Shown here: piece after piece, positions 37,396-47,999 of the stretch
Numbering within the stretch: the stretch's first letter is position 1
Layout: every line of letters starts with the position of its first letter
From: Nitrospirillum pindoramense
GTDB taxonomy: Bacteria > Pseudomonadota > Alphaproteobacteria > Azospirillales > Azospirillaceae
Length of the DNA: 64,000 nucleotides
Assembly: GCF_007827955.1 (NCBI RefSeq)
Contig: NZ_VITR01000001.1
Location: forward strand, 310,001 to 374,000
Direction: 5' to 3'
Translations under genes and position numbers: made by a program
Notes under the pieces: generated by a model
Told to the model about the DNA's origin: nothing
The model's database searches: none
Seen by the model: only the letters and a program-made list of their open reading frames with translations

Positions 37396-39369
37396 ATGAA
37401 CTCCACACAGTATGCTGGCATGCGCGCAATTGAGCAGTCGGGCAAACGAACGAAGTTTGTCTATCGGATTGTTGCTTTCACCGCAATATTTGTGGCCTTG
37501 GCGTTCAGTGTACTGGGATACGTCATTTATTCTGTATCCAGCGATACTCTAACCACGCAAATCAATACACAGATCAAATCAACCGGCGAGTCAGCGGCCG
37601 ATGGCATCCAGAAGTGGCTGATGGGCCGCGTTTCGCTGGTGCGGAACCTGGCCGATGACGTGGCGGCCGGCGACGGCGCCCATGTCATGAACCTGCTGCA
37701 GGGGCCGACGCTGAGCGGTACCTTCAGCCCCGTCTATTACGGCGACGCCGCCGGCGTCTTCACCATGGTCCCGGCGCTGGATTTGCCGCCCGGTTATGAC
37801 CCGCGCCAGCGCGGCTGGTACAAGGCCGCCGATGCCGCGCGGCAGACCATCATGACGCAGCCCTATGTCAGCGCGTCGGGTGGCAACCTGGTCCTGACCA
37901 TCGCCAGCCCCGTCATGAAGAATGGCGCCTTGGCGGGCGTGGCCGCCGGCGATCTGGACCTGGATATGGTCAAGACCTTCCTCAAGTCCTTCGACCTGGG
38001 CGGCAACGGCCAGGTGTTCCTGATCGACGGCGACGGCACGGTGCTGGTCCACCCCGACAAGGACCGGGTGATGAAGAAGCTTGCCGATGGCTTCGACATC
38101 CAGAAGCACCTGGGCCGCACGCCGGAGCAGGAGGGCGACACCCTGATCTCCTTCCATCCCATCAAGGATTTGCCGTCCGCCCGGTGGTACGTGGGCGTGA
38201 CCATGGACGCGGCCAAGGCCTTCGGGCCCCTGCGCTCCCTGGGCATGCTGATCCTGGTGGCCACCGGCGGCACGGTGGCGGTGCTGGTGCTGTTGCTGGG
38301 CTTCGTGACCTATCGCCTGGTGGCGCGGCCCATCGATGAGATCACCGGCACCATGATCGCGCTCAGCGAGGGCGCCATCGACGTGCCCACGCCGGCGGTG
38401 GAACGGCGGGACGAGATCGGCGCCATGGCCCGCGCGCTGGAGGTGTTCAAGCGCAACGCGACCGAGGTGGCGAAGCTGCACCAGGAACGCACCCAGATGC
38501 AGGAGGAGGCGGAGCGCAAGCGCCGCGCCCTGGCGGAACGGCTGGCCAGCGATTTCGAGGCCAACGTCTCCTCCGTCCTGAAGCTGGTGTCCCAGGCCAG
38601 CGGCCAGGTCGATGCGCAGAGCAATCACCTGGCGGCGGGACTGGCCGACGCGCGGCGCAGCAGCGACGCCGTGCGCGCAGCCACGGATGAGACGTCCAGC
38701 AGCGTGGAGACGGTGGCGGTGGCGGCGGAGCAATTGTCGGCCTCCATCGGGGAAATCGCCACGCGTGTGACCCAAAGCGCCGAGATCGCCACCGACACGG
38801 CCACCCGCGCCGAAACCGCCCGCCAGACCATCGAGCATCTGGCCGGCCAGATGGAAAAGATCACGGAGATCGTGAACCTGATCACCCAGATCGCCAGCCA
38901 AACTAACCTGCTGGCCCTCAACGCCACCATCGAGGCGGCGCGGGCCGGGGAGGCGGGCAAGGGTTTCGCCGTCGTGGCGTCGGAGGTCAAGAGCCTGGCC
39001 AACCAGACGGCCAAGGCGACGGAGGACATCACGGCGCAGATCGAGGCGACGCAGCAGGCCAGCAGCCGGGCGGTGGCCGAGGTCCGCTCCATCGCCGAGG
39101 TGTCGGCCCGCGCGCAGGAGGTGGCGGCCAACATCGCCTCCGCCGTGGAACAGCAGGGGGCGGCGACGCGGGAAATCTCGCAGAACGCCAGCATCGTCGC
39201 CCGCGGCACCCGGGCCGTCACCACCAACATCCATGCCGTCAGCGATGTGGTGGTGGACAGCGCCGACCGCGCCAGCCACGTGCTGGGCACCGCCGGCGAA
39301 CTGGCGCAGCAACTGAAGGCCCTGGACGAACAGGTCAGCCGCTTCGTCACCGCGGTGCGGGCGGCGTGA
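37396..39369 (+). CDS. Methyl-accepting chemotaxis protein (dCache)
   Basis: A 657-aa transmembrane chemoreceptor. TM1 at about 24-47 is followed by a periplasmic double-Cache domain (about 50-275; [17 protein letters not shown] is the dCache amino-acid/organic-acid type ligand loop), TM2 (about 280-305), HAMP, and a cytoplasmic signalling hairpin with the conserved tip [20 protein letters not shown] and [21 protein letters not shown]. No CheR-tethering pentapeptide ends it. The first ~190 bases have clearly lower GC and different codon use from the rest. A second receptor follows. Confidence 0.93.
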   Translation: MNSTQYAGMRAIEQSGKRTKFVYRIVAFTAIFVALAFSVLGYVIYSVSSDTLTTQINTQIKSTGESAADGIQKWLMGRVSLVRNLADDVAAGDGAHVMNLLQGPTLSGTFSPVYYGDAAGVFTMVPALDLPPGYDPRQRGWYKAADAARQTIMTQPYVSASGGNLVLTIASPVMKNGALAGVAAGDLDLDMVKTFLKSFDLGGNGQVFLIDGDGTVLVHPDKDRVMKKLADGFDIQKHLGRTPEQEGDTLISFHPIKDLPSARWYVGVTMDAAKAFGPLRSLGMLILVATGGTVAVLVLLLGFVTYRLVARPIDEITGTMIALSEGAIDVPTPAVERRDEIGAMARALEVFKRNATEVAKLHQERTQMQEEAERKRRALAERLASDFEANVSSVLKLVSQASGQVDAQSNHLAAGLADARRSSDAVRAATDETSSSVETVAVAAEQLSASIGEIATRVTQSAEIATDTATRAETARQTIEHLAGQMEKITEIVNLITQIASQTNLLALNATIEAARAGEAGKGFAVVASEVKSLANQTAKATEDITAQIEATQQASSRAVAEVRSIAEVSARAQEVAANIASAVEQQGAATREISQNASIVARGTRAVTTNIHAVSDVVVDSADRASHVLGTAGELAQQLKALDEQVSRFVTAVRAA

Positions 39370-39495
39370 TGCACGCCCGTTCGATGTGACAGGGATATGA
39401 CAAGCGCTTGTTTTTAAAAAGTTAACTTGGGTACGGCTGGCGATAGGGCACACTTTCCCCCCACCATCGGGTCAGGATGTAAGGGGGCGCCAGCC

Positions 39496-41607
39496 GTGCC
39501 GGTTTTCCAGAACCTTTCCCTGCGGCTGCGCATCATGCTGCCGCTGCTGGCCGTCACCGCGCTGGGGATCGCCAGCCTGATCGCCTACGCCGTGCATGTG
39601 CAGGTCAGCGCCAGCGAAGAGGCGGCCCGCCGCCTGATGACCGAGATGGCCGCCAGCCAGTCCCGCCAGATCGTGGGCGTGATCGACGATGCCCTGGCCG
39701 CCGCCCGTACCGATGCCGCCTGGACCGCCTCCCTCATCCAGGACGGGGGACTGGACCGCGCCGCCTATGGCCGGGCGCTGAACCGGGTGCTGGACGCCAA
39801 CCCCGACATCACCGGCATCTATGCCGGGCTTGAACCCAACGCCGATGGTGGTGACGCCCGCTACAAGGGCACGGCCCAGGGGGACGCCGACGGGCGGCTG
39901 ATGCTGTACGCCTACCGCCACGCCGACGGCGGCACAGGCGTGGAAACCACACCCATGACGGGCGATGCGGCGGAGGAAAACTGGTATCACCGCCCCCTGC
40001 GGGAGCGGCGGGAGGCGGTGACACCGCCCTATTTCTATGAGGTGGGCCAGACCCGGGTGCTGATGACCACGGTCGTGGCGCCCATCCTGGTGGATGGTAA
40101 GGCGCTGGGCGTGGCCACCGCCGATCTCAGCCTGAAGCGCATCCAGGCCGACGTCGGGGCCCTGCGCCCCTGGGGGAACGGATACGCCCTGCTGGTGTCC
40201 AGCCCGCCCGCCCGGAAGGATGGGACGCGGGATAGCGGCCAATGGATCGCCAACCCGGATGCCGCCCGGCTGGGCCAGCCGGTCCAGGAGGCGTGGGCGC
40301 GCGACCTGTTGGCCGCCGTGGCGGACGGCAAGCCGCACGAGGGCGCCTTCCGCGACCCGGCGACCAAGGCGGAGATGGTGGTGGTCATGGTGCCGGTGCG
40401 TTTCGGCCGGGCCGGGGAGGTGTGGGGCTTCGCCGTCGCCGCCCCGCGCGACACCCTGCTGGCCGGCGTCTGGGCCACGCGGGACCGTCTGATGGGCGTG
40501 GGCGGGTTGGTTCTGGCCATCGTCTGCGGTTTGGCGGCCGTGATCGGCACCAGCCTGTCGCGGCCCTTGAAGGTCATGACGGCCGTCATGGGGCGGCTGG
40601 CCGGCGGTGATACCGACGTGGCCGTGCCCGCGCGCGCGCGGGGGGACGAGATCGGCGCCATGTCGCGGGCGGTGCAGGTGTTCAAGGAGCAGGCCCTGCA
40701 CGTGGCGGACCTGAGGGCGCGCCAGCAGGCGCTGGAGGCGCAGGCGGCGGCGGAACGGCACCAAGCCCTGATGGGCGTGGCCATCGATTTCGAAAGCGAG
40801 GTCGCCACCCTGGTCAGGGCCCTGGGCCAGGCGGTGGACACCATGACCGGTGTCGCCGACGGCCTGAACCACACGGCGGCCCGCGTGGTGCGCGAGGCCG
40901 ACGAGATGCAGGGGGAGGCGCGGCAGGCCTCGGCCAACGTGCAGACCATCGCCGCGGCGACGGAGCAGTTGTCCGCCGCCAGCGACGAGATCGCCGCCCA
41001 GGCCGTGCGGGCGGCGGAGATCGCGGCGCAGGCGGTGGGCCAGGCGGAGCGGAACGGCGACCGCATGCGCCAGTTGGACCAGGCGGCCCAGCGCATCGGC
41101 GAAATCGTGGACCTGATCAGCGCCGTGGCCGGCCAAACCAACCTGCTGGCCCTGAATGCCACCATCGAGGCCGCCCGTGCCGGCGAGGCGGGCAAGGGCT
41201 TCGCCGTCGTGGCGGGTGAGGTCAAGGCGCTGGCGATCCAGACGGCCAAGGCCACGGGCGACATCGCGGACCAGGTGGGCGGAGTGCAGACGGCGACGGT
41301 GGAGGCGGTGGCCGCCATCGACGCCGTCATCGCCACCGTCCGCACCATCGCCGAGATCGCCGGCCGCATCGCCGGGGCGGTGCAGCAGCAGGGCGCCGCC
41401 ACGCTGGAGATCAGCCGCAACATCCAGCAGGTTTCCATGGGCACGGCGGCGGTCAGCCAGCGCATCACCACCGTCAGCGGCGCCATGGCCGAGGCGGGTG
41501 ACGGTGCCGGACAAGTGTTGCGCGCCGCCCAGGATCTGTCCCGTGACGCCCGGGGGCTGGACCGGCAGGTCGACAGCTTCCTGGCCGTCCTGCGCGCCAA
41601 CGGCTGA
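39496..41607 (+). CDS. Methyl-accepting chemotaxis protein (dCache), second copy
   Basis: A 703-aa receptor, TM1 at about 12-35, a long periplasmic Cache domain ([22 protein letters not shown]), TM2 near 335-360, HAMP and a signalling tip [25 protein letters not shown] take the GTG at 39496, which has AAGGGGG at the right distance; an ATG is lacking and the upstream frame gives an unlikely N-terminus before the membrane helix. It is 126 bases after the first receptor. The periplasmic domain differs from the first receptor, so the pair probably senses different ligands. Confidence 0.9.
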   Translation: MPVFQNLSLRLRIMLPLLAVTALGIASLIAYAVHVQVSASEEAARRLMTEMAASQSRQIVGVIDDALAAARTDAAWTASLIQDGGLDRAAYGRALNRVLDANPDITGIYAGLEPNADGGDARYKGTAQGDADGRLMLYAYRHADGGTGVETTPMTGDAAEENWYHRPLRERREAVTPPYFYEVGQTRVLMTTVVAPILVDGKALGVATADLSLKRIQADVGALRPWGNGYALLVSSPPARKDGTRDSGQWIANPDAARLGQPVQEAWARDLLAAVADGKPHEGAFRDPATKAEMVVVMVPVRFGRAGEVWGFAVAAPRDTLLAGVWATRDRLMGVGGLVLAIVCGLAAVIGTSLSRPLKVMTAVMGRLAGGDTDVAVPARARGDEIGAMSRAVQVFKEQALHVADLRARQQALEAQAAAERHQALMGVAIDFESEVATLVRALGQAVDTMTGVADGLNHTAARVVREADEMQGEARQASANVQTIAAATEQLSAASDEIAAQAVRAAEIAAQAVGQAERNGDRMRQLDQAAQRIGEIVDLISAVAGQTNLLALNATIEAARAGEAGKGFAVVAGEVKALAIQTAKATGDIADQVGGVQTATVEAVAAIDAVIATVRTIAEIAGRIAGAVQQQGAATLEISRNIQQVSMGTAAVSQRITTVSGAMAEAGDGAGQVLRAAQDLSRDARGLDRQVDSFLAVLRANG

Positions 41608-41719
41608 GTCTCGGCGCTGCCTAAGGTCCTTGCTGGCGGCGGACCGGCAAACGTGACAGGCTGCGCCTGGTTCGGGAGCGGGGCCCGGACGTCAGAAGAA
41701 CCAGGCACATGGGACCCAC

Positions 41720-43816
41720 ATGACCTCACGTTTGCACCGGGCGGCGCTCGCGCTGGCCCTGACGCTCGGCGTCGCACCTTGCGCCCTGGCGCGCGCCGCA
41801 TCCCCCGTCCCGCCCACGCCGGAGGCCGTGGCCCCCGCCCACACCCTGACGCCGCGCGACGCCTTCGCCCTGTCGCAGGCCAAGGATGTGCAGATCAGCC
41901 CGGATGGCAAGCGCATCGCCTACACCCGCTCGTCCGAGGACATCCTGACCGACAACGCCCGCAGCGAGGTCTGGCTGGTGGATGTGGCCAGCGGCCAGCA
42001 GGTGCCACTGGGCGTGCCGGGCAGCAACCGGGCGCGCTGGTCGCCGGACGGCACCCGCCTGGCCTACGTCGCCAAGGGGCCGGGCGACAAGCCGCAGATC
42101 TGGGTGCGCTGGCTGTCGGGGGGCGGCACCGGCGCCGCCCTCACCGCCTTGCCGGAGGGCCCGTCCGACATCGCCTGGTCGCCGGACGGCAAGCAGATCG
42201 GCTTCACCATGTTCGTGCCGGAGGAGGGGACCAGCCTGGGTTCCCCCCTCGCGGCGCCGGAGGGGGCGAAGTGGGCCGACCCCATCAAGGTCATCACCCG
42301 GATCAACTACCGTGAGGATGGCGAGGGCTATGTCCGCCCCGGCTTCAACCACATCTTCGTGGTGCCGGCGGATGGCGGGGCGCCGCGCCAACTGACCAGC
42401 GGCGCGTATGACGATGGCGGCGCCCTGTCGTGGATGCCGGATGGCCGCCATATCGTGTTCAGCACCAACCACGGCAAGGATTGGGAACGCGATCCCCTGA
42501 ACTCCGATATCTTTTCCGTCGACACCACCACCGGCGGCCTGACCCAGCTGACCACCCGCCATGGGCCGGACCAGGAACCGGTGGTGTCGCCGGACGGCAA
42601 GCGCATCGCCTTCGTCGGCTTCGACGACAAGGAACTGGGCTATCAGAACAGCGTGCTGTCGGTCATGAACGCCGACGGCACGGAGGTGCGCGCGCTGACC
42701 GCCGGGTTCGACCGCGACCTGGGCAGCCCGCGCTGGGCGGCGGACGGCCGGTCCATCTACGCGACCTATACCGACCAGGGCGTCACCAAGGTCGCCCGCG
42801 TCACCCTGGACGGCAAGATCACGACGGTGGCCGAAGGCTTGGCGGGCAGTGAGCTGGACCGGCCCTATTCCGGCGGCGGCTTCACCGTTTCCAAGGATGG
42901 CGTGGTCGCCTTCCCCTGGGGCGATCCCACCCATCCGGCGGATGTCGGCCTCAGCACCGGCCCGGGGGAGCAAAAGCGCCTGACCACCCTGAACGCCAGC
43001 CTGTTCGCCGGCAAGACCCTGGCCCAGGTGCGGCCGCTGCCCGTGACGTCCAGCGCCGGCGGCCTGCCCATCGGCGCCTGGATGGTGACGCCACCGGACT
43101 TCGACCCGGCCAAGAAGTATCCGCTGATCCTGGAAATCCACGGCGGGCCCTTCGCCAGCTACGGCCCCGTCTGGTCGACGCAGGATCAGCTCTACGCCGC
43201 CGCCGGCTACATCGTCGTCTACGCCAACCCGCGCGGCTCGACCTCTTACGGCGAAAGCTTCGCCAACCAGATCCACCACAACTACCCATCCCAGGATTAT
43301 GACGACCTGATGAGCGTGGTGGACGCGGCCATCGCCAAGGGCTCGGTCGATCCCAACAACCTGTTCGTCACCGGCGGCTCCGGCGGCGGCGTGCTGACAG
43401 CGTGGATCGTGGGCAAGACGGACCGCTTCAAGGCGGCGGTGACGCAGAAGCCGGTGATCAACTGGGCCAGCGAGGTGCTGACCGTCGACGGCTTCACCTT
43501 CATGGCCAAATACTGGTTCGGCAAGATGCCGTGGGAGGATCCGGAGCAGTACTGGCGCCGCTCGCCGCTGAGCCTGGTGGGCAACGTCAAGACGCCGACC
43601 GCCGTCATGGTGGGCGAGGAAGACCACCGCACGCCCCCCAGCGAGGCGGAGCAGTACTATGCCGCCCTGCAGCTGCGCAGCATCCCCACCGCCCTGATCC
43701 GCGTGCCCGGCGCCAGCCACGGCGGCCTGGCCGAACGGCCGTCGCAGCTGGTGGGCGAGACCAACGCCATCCTGGCCTGGTTCAAGAAGTACCGGACGGA
43801 CGGCGAGGTCAAGTAA
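41720..43816 (+). CDS. S9-family prolyl oligopeptidase-like peptidase
   Basis: A 698-aa serine peptidase of the dipeptidyl/acylaminoacyl peptidase type. A signal peptide (residues 1-29, ending ARAAS) sends it to the periplasm. A beta-propeller with TolB/WD-like repeats (ISPDGKRIAYTRS, VSPDGKRIAFVGF) spans about 45-410. The alpha/beta hydrolase domain follows: nucleophile in VTGGSGGG, Asp in GEEDHRTPP, His in GASHGG. It cleaves short peptides from N-termini and is usually for scavenging. Ends at a strong terminator. Confidence 0.92.
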   Translation: MTSRLHRAALALALTLGVAPCALARAASPVPPTPEAVAPAHTLTPRDAFALSQAKDVQISPDGKRIAYTRSSEDILTDNARSEVWLVDVASGQQVPLGVPGSNRARWSPDGTRLAYVAKGPGDKPQIWVRWLSGGGTGAALTALPEGPSDIAWSPDGKQIGFTMFVPEEGTSLGSPLAAPEGAKWADPIKVITRINYREDGEGYVRPGFNHIFVVPADGGAPRQLTSGAYDDGGALSWMPDGRHIVFSTNHGKDWERDPLNSDIFSVDTTTGGLTQLTTRHGPDQEPVVSPDGKRIAFVGFDDKELGYQNSVLSVMNADGTEVRALTAGFDRDLGSPRWAADGRSIYATYTDQGVTKVARVTLDGKITTVAEGLAGSELDRPYSGGGFTVSKDGVVAFPWGDPTHPADVGLSTGPGEQKRLTTLNASLFAGKTLAQVRPLPVTSSAGGLPIGAWMVTPPDFDPAKKYPLILEIHGGPFASYGPVWSTQDQLYAAAGYIVVYANPRGSTSYGESFANQIHHNYPSQDYDDLMSVVDAAIAKGSVDPNNLFVTGGSGGGVLTAWIVGKTDRFKAAVTQKPVINWASEVLTVDGFTFMAKYWFGKMPWEDPEQYWRRSPLSLVGNVKTPTAVMVGEEDHRTPPSEAEQYYAALQLRSIPTALIRVPGASHGGLAERPSQLVGETNAILAWFKKYRTDGEVK

Positions 43817-43836
43817 GCGGCATTCGCGCAAGGAAA

Positions 43837-43869
43837 GCCCCGGCAGGGTCGCCCTGGCCGGGGCCTTTT
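43837..43869 (+). terminator. Rho-independent terminator after the S9 peptidase gene
   Basis: A GC-rich stem (GCCCCGG..AGGG against CCCTGGCCGGGGC, one bulge) followed by TTTT. It lies between two convergent genes. Confidence 0.8.
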
Positions 43870-43870
43870 G

Positions 43871-44638
43871 TCAGCCGGCCTGGCTGTCCAGGAAGTCCTC
43901 GATCATCTGGGCGAACCGGGGCGGGCACTCCTGCATGGGGTAATGACCGCAGTTGGGCATCACCATCAGGGTCGCGTTGGGATGCCAGGCGAGGAAGGTG
44001 CGTTCCATCGCCGCGGCGTCCAGGCCGGGGTCCCTGTCCCCGACGACGACCAGAAAAGGTGTGGCCAGCCCGCGCACCTCATCCACGAAATGGGTCGTCT
44101 GCATCATGCGCAGATAGTGTGGACGACACTGGGGCGCCACGCGGTCCCGGTTCTGGCGCAGCTTCACCTCCGCCCACTGGTCCGACAGGCCGGTCACGTA
44201 TTTGACCAGGCGGCGGAAGGCGTCGTTGTCCTCGCAGGTGCGGGCGAAGAAGGCTGCGGCCTCGTCCGGCAAGGGGTTGCCGGCGGCGGAGAGCGGGCAG
44301 ACCGCCATGGCGCTCTTGACACGGGATGGGGCGTCGGCCGCCAGCCGTTGGGTCGCCATCCCGGTCATGGAATGCCCCATGATGTGGAAGTGTCGCCAGC
44401 CGAGATGGTCGGCCAGGGCCAGGCAGTCGGCGGCGACCTCATCGATGGTGCAGGCGCCCATCAGGCGCAGGGACCGGCCGTAGCCGCGCAAATCGGCGAA
44501 GGCGTAAGTGTAACGCTTTCCGTCCAGATAGGGCCACAGGGGCGCGTATGTGCTGGCGTCGCCCAGCCAGTCATGCAGGACCAGCACGGGTTCCGGCCCC
44601 GTGCCGTGCAGCGTGACGCCCAGGATGTCTGCGGTCAT
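43871..44638 (-). CDS. Alpha/beta-fold hydrolase
   Basis: A 255-aa cytosolic hydrolase. Oxyanion region VLHDWLGDAST near residue 20-30, nucleophile elbow IMGHSMTGMATQ (Ser at about 97), acid VVGDRDPGLD and His in NCGHYPMQE complete the triad. The elbow is GHSMT instead of GxSxG. Esterase, lactonase or C-C hydrolase are possible; substrate unknown. Single gene; transcription from the upstream RND operon is stopped by the terminator at 44671-44708. Confidence 0.85.
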   Translation of the reverse strand: MTADILGVTLHGTGPEPVLVLHDWLGDASTYAPLWPYLDGKRYTYAFADLRGYGRSLRLMGACTIDEVAADCLALADHLGWRHFHIMGHSMTGMATQRLAADAPSRVKSAMAVCPLSAAGNPLPDEAAAFFARTCEDNDAFRRLVKYVTGLSDQWAEVKLRQNRDRVAPQCRPHYLRMMQTTHFVDEVRGLATPFLVVVGDRDPGLDAAAMERTFLAWHPNATLMVMPNCGHYPMQECPPRFAQMIEDFLDSQAG

Positions 44639-44670
44639 TTCGTGTTCCTTTTCAAGGCTGCGGGAAGGCC

Positions 44671-44708
44671 AAAAAGGAAACGCCCTCCCGGCGGACCGGA
44701 AGGGCGTT
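44671..44708 (-). terminator. Rho-independent terminator of the second RND operon (minus strand)
   Basis: Arms AACGCCCTCCCGG and CCGGAAGGGCGTT (one mismatch, loop 4) at 44679-44708; read leftward the stem is followed by TTTCCTTTTT. It separates the RND operon from the hydrolase gene. Confidence 0.75.
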
Positions 44709-44756
44709 CGAAACTGGGGAAAGTCCTATCACATGCCGGCGGGAAGTCAATTCACC

Positions 44757-44820
44757 CGTGGCATTTGATCAGGGCCGCTCATATGCCGTTCCCAATCGCC
44801 GGTTGCCAGCATCCGCTGGC
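44757..44820 (+). repeat. Intergenic inverted-repeat element, copy B (GGCATTTGA family)
   Basis: GGCATTTGATC...GCTCATATGCC is an imperfect stem, followed by CAATCGCC and a second stem GCCAGC-atcc-GCTGGC. It aligns with copy A read on its minus strand, with a gap of about seven bases between CAATCGCC and AGC. Confidence 0.6.
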
Positions 44821-44894
44821 TTGGGCTTCCTGGAAACCTGCGGCGGACAAGGTCGCCTCCTACAACGACCCGAGTCCTTCTCACGCCGTTGAGA

Positions 44895-47800
44895 TCACTC
44901 CGCCGGCACCGCCCTGGGGTAATGCGGGACTTCCTGGGGCGCTGCCGCCCCGTCCGCCTTAACCCGGAACCACAGGGCGTAGAGGGCAGGCAGGAACACC
45001 AGGATCAGCACCGTGCCCACGGCGGTGCCACCGATCAGCACATAGGCCATGGATCCCCAGAACACCGACTGGGTCAGGGGAATGAAGGCCAGCACGGCGG
45101 CCAGGGCCGTCAGGATGACGGGACGGGCGCGCTGCACCGTGGCCTCGATCACCGCGTGGTAGGGCGACAGCCCTTCCTGCTGGTTGGTATGGATCTGGCC
45201 GATCAGGATCAGGGTGTTGCGCATCAGGATGCCCGACAGGCCGATCAGCCCCAGGATGGCGTTGAAGCCGAAGGGCTGGTGGAAGATCAGCAGCATCGGC
45301 ACGGCGCCCACCAGGCCCAGGGGGCCGGTCAGGAACACCATGGCCATGGCCGACAGGGACCGCGTCTGCAGCACCAGCACCAGCAGGATCAGGGCCGCCA
45401 TGACGGGGAAGATGGGGGCCAGCGCCGCGTTGGCCTTGCCCGCCTCCTCGATATTGCCGCCCATCTCGATACGATAGCCGGCGGGCAGCGCGGCGATGAT
45501 GGGGGTCAGGGCTTTCTCGACGGCCATCGACACCTGGGGCGGTTGCAGAGCGTCGTCGATGTCGGCCTGCACGGTGATGGTGGATACCCGGTCGCGGCGG
45601 CGCAGGATGGGCTCCTCCGCCCGCACCTCGACATGGCCGATCTGGCTCAGGGGCACCAGGCGGCCGTCGGCGCTGGTCAGGGTCATGTCGCCCAGGCGGG
45701 CGGGATCCAGGCGGTCCGGGCCGGCGCTGCGCGCCGTCACCTGCACCACGCGGATGTCCTCGCGCACCTCGGTCACCGGGGCGCCGGTCAGCAGGAACTG
45801 CAATTGCTGTGCGGCGTCGCTGGGGTTCAGCCCGATCAGGCGCAGGCGGTCCTGGTCCAGCACGAAGTGCAGGGTGGGCGTGCGCTCGCCCCAGTCCTGG
45901 TTCACCAGGCGGGTGTCGGGGTTGGCCCGCATGACGGCCTGCACCTGGTCCGCGATGCCGCGCAGCACGCCCAAATCCGGACCGGAAACCCGGAACATGA
46001 CGGGGAAGCGCGAAGGCGGACCGAACACCAGCTGTGTCACCCGCACCCGGGCCTCCGGCGCCAGGCCATCGGCGATCGCCTGGCGCAGCTTGTCCTTCAG
46101 CCGGTCGCGCGCCTTATCGTCCGGGGTCAGGACGATCATCTTGGCGAACGACGGGTCGGGCAGCTCGGGATTGTAGGACAGGAAGAAGCGCGGCGCGCCC
46201 TGGCCGACATAGGTGGAGACGATTTTGGCCTCCGGCTGCCGCCGCACCCAGTCCTCCACCTTCTTCATCGCCGCCGCCGTGGCCTCGATGCTGGTGCCCT
46301 CGGGCATCTGCACCTCCGCCATGATCTCCGGCCGGTCGGAGGTGGGGAAGAACTGCTGCTTGACGAAGCCCATGCCCGCGCCGGCCAACAGGAAGGCGCC
46401 GACCACGGCCAGGGCCACCCGGCCGCGATGGTCCACCGCCCAGGTGATCAGGCGGCGCAGTTGCTGATAGCGCGGGGTGGCGTAGATGGCGGCATGCCCG
46501 CCCGGGATGGGCCGGATGTTGGGCAGCAGCTTCACGCCCAGATAGGGGGTGAACACCACCGCGACCACCCAGGAGGTGATCAGGGCGAAGCCCACGATCC
46601 AGAAGATGTTGCCGGCGTATTCCCCCGCGGTCGATTGGGCGAAGCCCACGGGCGTGAAGCCGATTATGGTGACCAGGGTGCCGGACAGCATGGGGGCGGC
46701 CGTGTGGCTCCAGGCGTAGGCGGCGGCCTTGATGCGGTCGTACCCCTCCTCCAGCTTCACCACCATGATCTCGATGGCGATGATGGCGTCATCCACCAGC
46801 AGGCCCAGGGAGATGATCAGGGCGCCCAGGGTGATGCGGTCGAAGGCGCGGCCCGTGAGCTGCATGATGACGAAGACGGCCGCCAGGGTCAGGGGCACGG
46901 CGGCCGCGACCACGATGCCGACGCGCCAGCCCAGGCTGGCCAGGCTGACGAACATCACCACGGCCAGGGCCACGAAGAACTTCAGCATGAACTCACCCAC
47001 CGCCTCGTGGATGTTCACCGCCTGGTCGCTGACCTTGGAGAGGGTCAGGCCCACCGGCAGTTCGGCGGCGATCCGCGCCTCCTCCGCGTCCAGCGCCTTG
47101 CCCAGTTCCAGGCCGTTCCAGCCATCCTGCATGACCACACCCAGGGCCAGGGCCGGCTCGCCGTCATGGCGGATGAGATAGGTGGGCGGGGCCTCATACC
47201 CGCGCTTCACCTCGGCCACGTCGGCCAGGCGGAAGGTGCGCCCGCCGGCGACGATGGGGGTGTCGCGAATCTTCTCCAGGTCATCATAGGCGCCGTCCAG
47301 GCGGATGAAAACCTGGGGGCCATCGGTGTCGATGGACCCGGCGGGTGTCACCGTGTTCTGCCGCGCCAGCGCGTCGAAGATGTCGCGGGCGCTGATGCCC
47401 AGGGTGGCCAAGCGGGCGTAGGTGAAGTCGACGAAGATGCGCTCCGGCCGTTCGCCCAGGATGTCCACCTTCTTCACGCCCGGCACATGCAGCAGGCGCT
47501 GGCGCAGGGCCTCCGCCTCGCGGGTCAGTTGACGGGCCGGCATGCCCGGCGCCTTCACCGCGTACACGGCGAAGTCGGTGTCGGCATACTCATCGTTCAC
47601 GAAGGGCCCCAGGGCGCCGGAGGGCAGGGTGCGGGCCTGGTCCCCCAGCTTCTTGCGCGCCTGGTAGAACTGCTCGGCCACGGCCGACGGCGGGGTCTTG
47701 TCCTGCAGGGACAGGGTCATCAGCACCATGCCCGGCCGGGTGAAGGTCTCCACCCTGTCGTACCAGCGCAGCTCCTGCAGGCGCTTCTCCAAGGGTTCGG

Positions 47801-47999
47801 CCACCAGGTCCTGCATCTCCTGCGCCGTGGCGCCGGGCCAGACGGCGCTGACCGTCAGGACCTTGATGGTGAAGGGCGGGTCCTCGGCACGGCCCAGTTT
47901 CAGGAAGGCGTAGACGCCGGACAGGGTGATGGCCACCAGCAGGAACAGGGTGATGGCCCGTTCCCGCACCGCCAGGGCGGACAGGTTGAAGCCGCTCAT
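44895..47999 (-). CDS. RND efflux permease (AcrB/HAE-1 type)
   Basis: A 1034-aa proton-driven pump of the inner membrane. The first helix (ITLFLLVAITLSGVYAFLKLG) is followed by the porter domains, VDDAIIAIEIMVVKLEEGYDR in TM4, a second large periplasmic loop and a TM10-12 cluster (GLIGLSGILMRNTLILIGQI). Its ATG overlaps the adaptor stop by ATGA. It is only about 30-35% like, by eye, to the pump at 30271. No outer-membrane channel gene is in the operon, so it must borrow one. Controlled, I infer, by the TetR gene upstream. Confidence 0.92.
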   Translation of the reverse strand: MSGFNLSALAVRERAITLFLLVAITLSGVYAFLKLGRAEDPPFTIKVLTVSAVWPGATAQEMQDLVAEPLEKRLQELRWYDRVETFTRPGMVLMTLSLQDKTPPSAVAEQFYQARKKLGDQARTLPSGALGPFVNDEYADTDFAVYAVKAPGMPARQLTREAEALRQRLLHVPGVKKVDILGERPERIFVDFTYARLATLGISARDIFDALARQNTVTPAGSIDTDGPQVFIRLDGAYDDLEKIRDTPIVAGGRTFRLADVAEVKRGYEAPPTYLIRHDGEPALALGVVMQDGWNGLELGKALDAEEARIAAELPVGLTLSKVSDQAVNIHEAVGEFMLKFFVALAVVMFVSLASLGWRVGIVVAAAVPLTLAAVFVIMQLTGRAFDRITLGALIISLGLLVDDAIIAIEIMVVKLEEGYDRIKAAAYAWSHTAAPMLSGTLVTIIGFTPVGFAQSTAGEYAGNIFWIVGFALITSWVVAVVFTPYLGVKLLPNIRPIPGGHAAIYATPRYQQLRRLITWAVDHRGRVALAVVGAFLLAGAGMGFVKQQFFPTSDRPEIMAEVQMPEGTSIEATAAAMKKVEDWVRRQPEAKIVSTYVGQGAPRFFLSYNPELPDPSFAKMIVLTPDDKARDRLKDKLRQAIADGLAPEARVRVTQLVFGPPSRFPVMFRVSGPDLGVLRGIADQVQAVMRANPDTRLVNQDWGERTPTLHFVLDQDRLRLIGLNPSDAAQQLQFLLTGAPVTEVREDIRVVQVTARSAGPDRLDPARLGDMTLTSADGRLVPLSQIGHVEVRAEEPILRRRDRVSTITVQADIDDALQPPQVSMAVEKALTPIIAALPAGYRIEMGGNIEEAGKANAALAPIFPVMAALILLVLVLQTRSLSAMAMVFLTGPLGLVGAVPMLLIFHQPFGFNAILGLIGLSGILMRNTLILIGQIHTNQQEGLSPYHAVIEATVQRARPVILTALAAVLAFIPLTQSVFWGSMAYVLIGGTAVGTVLILVFLPALYALWFRVKADGAAAPQEVPHYPRAVPAE

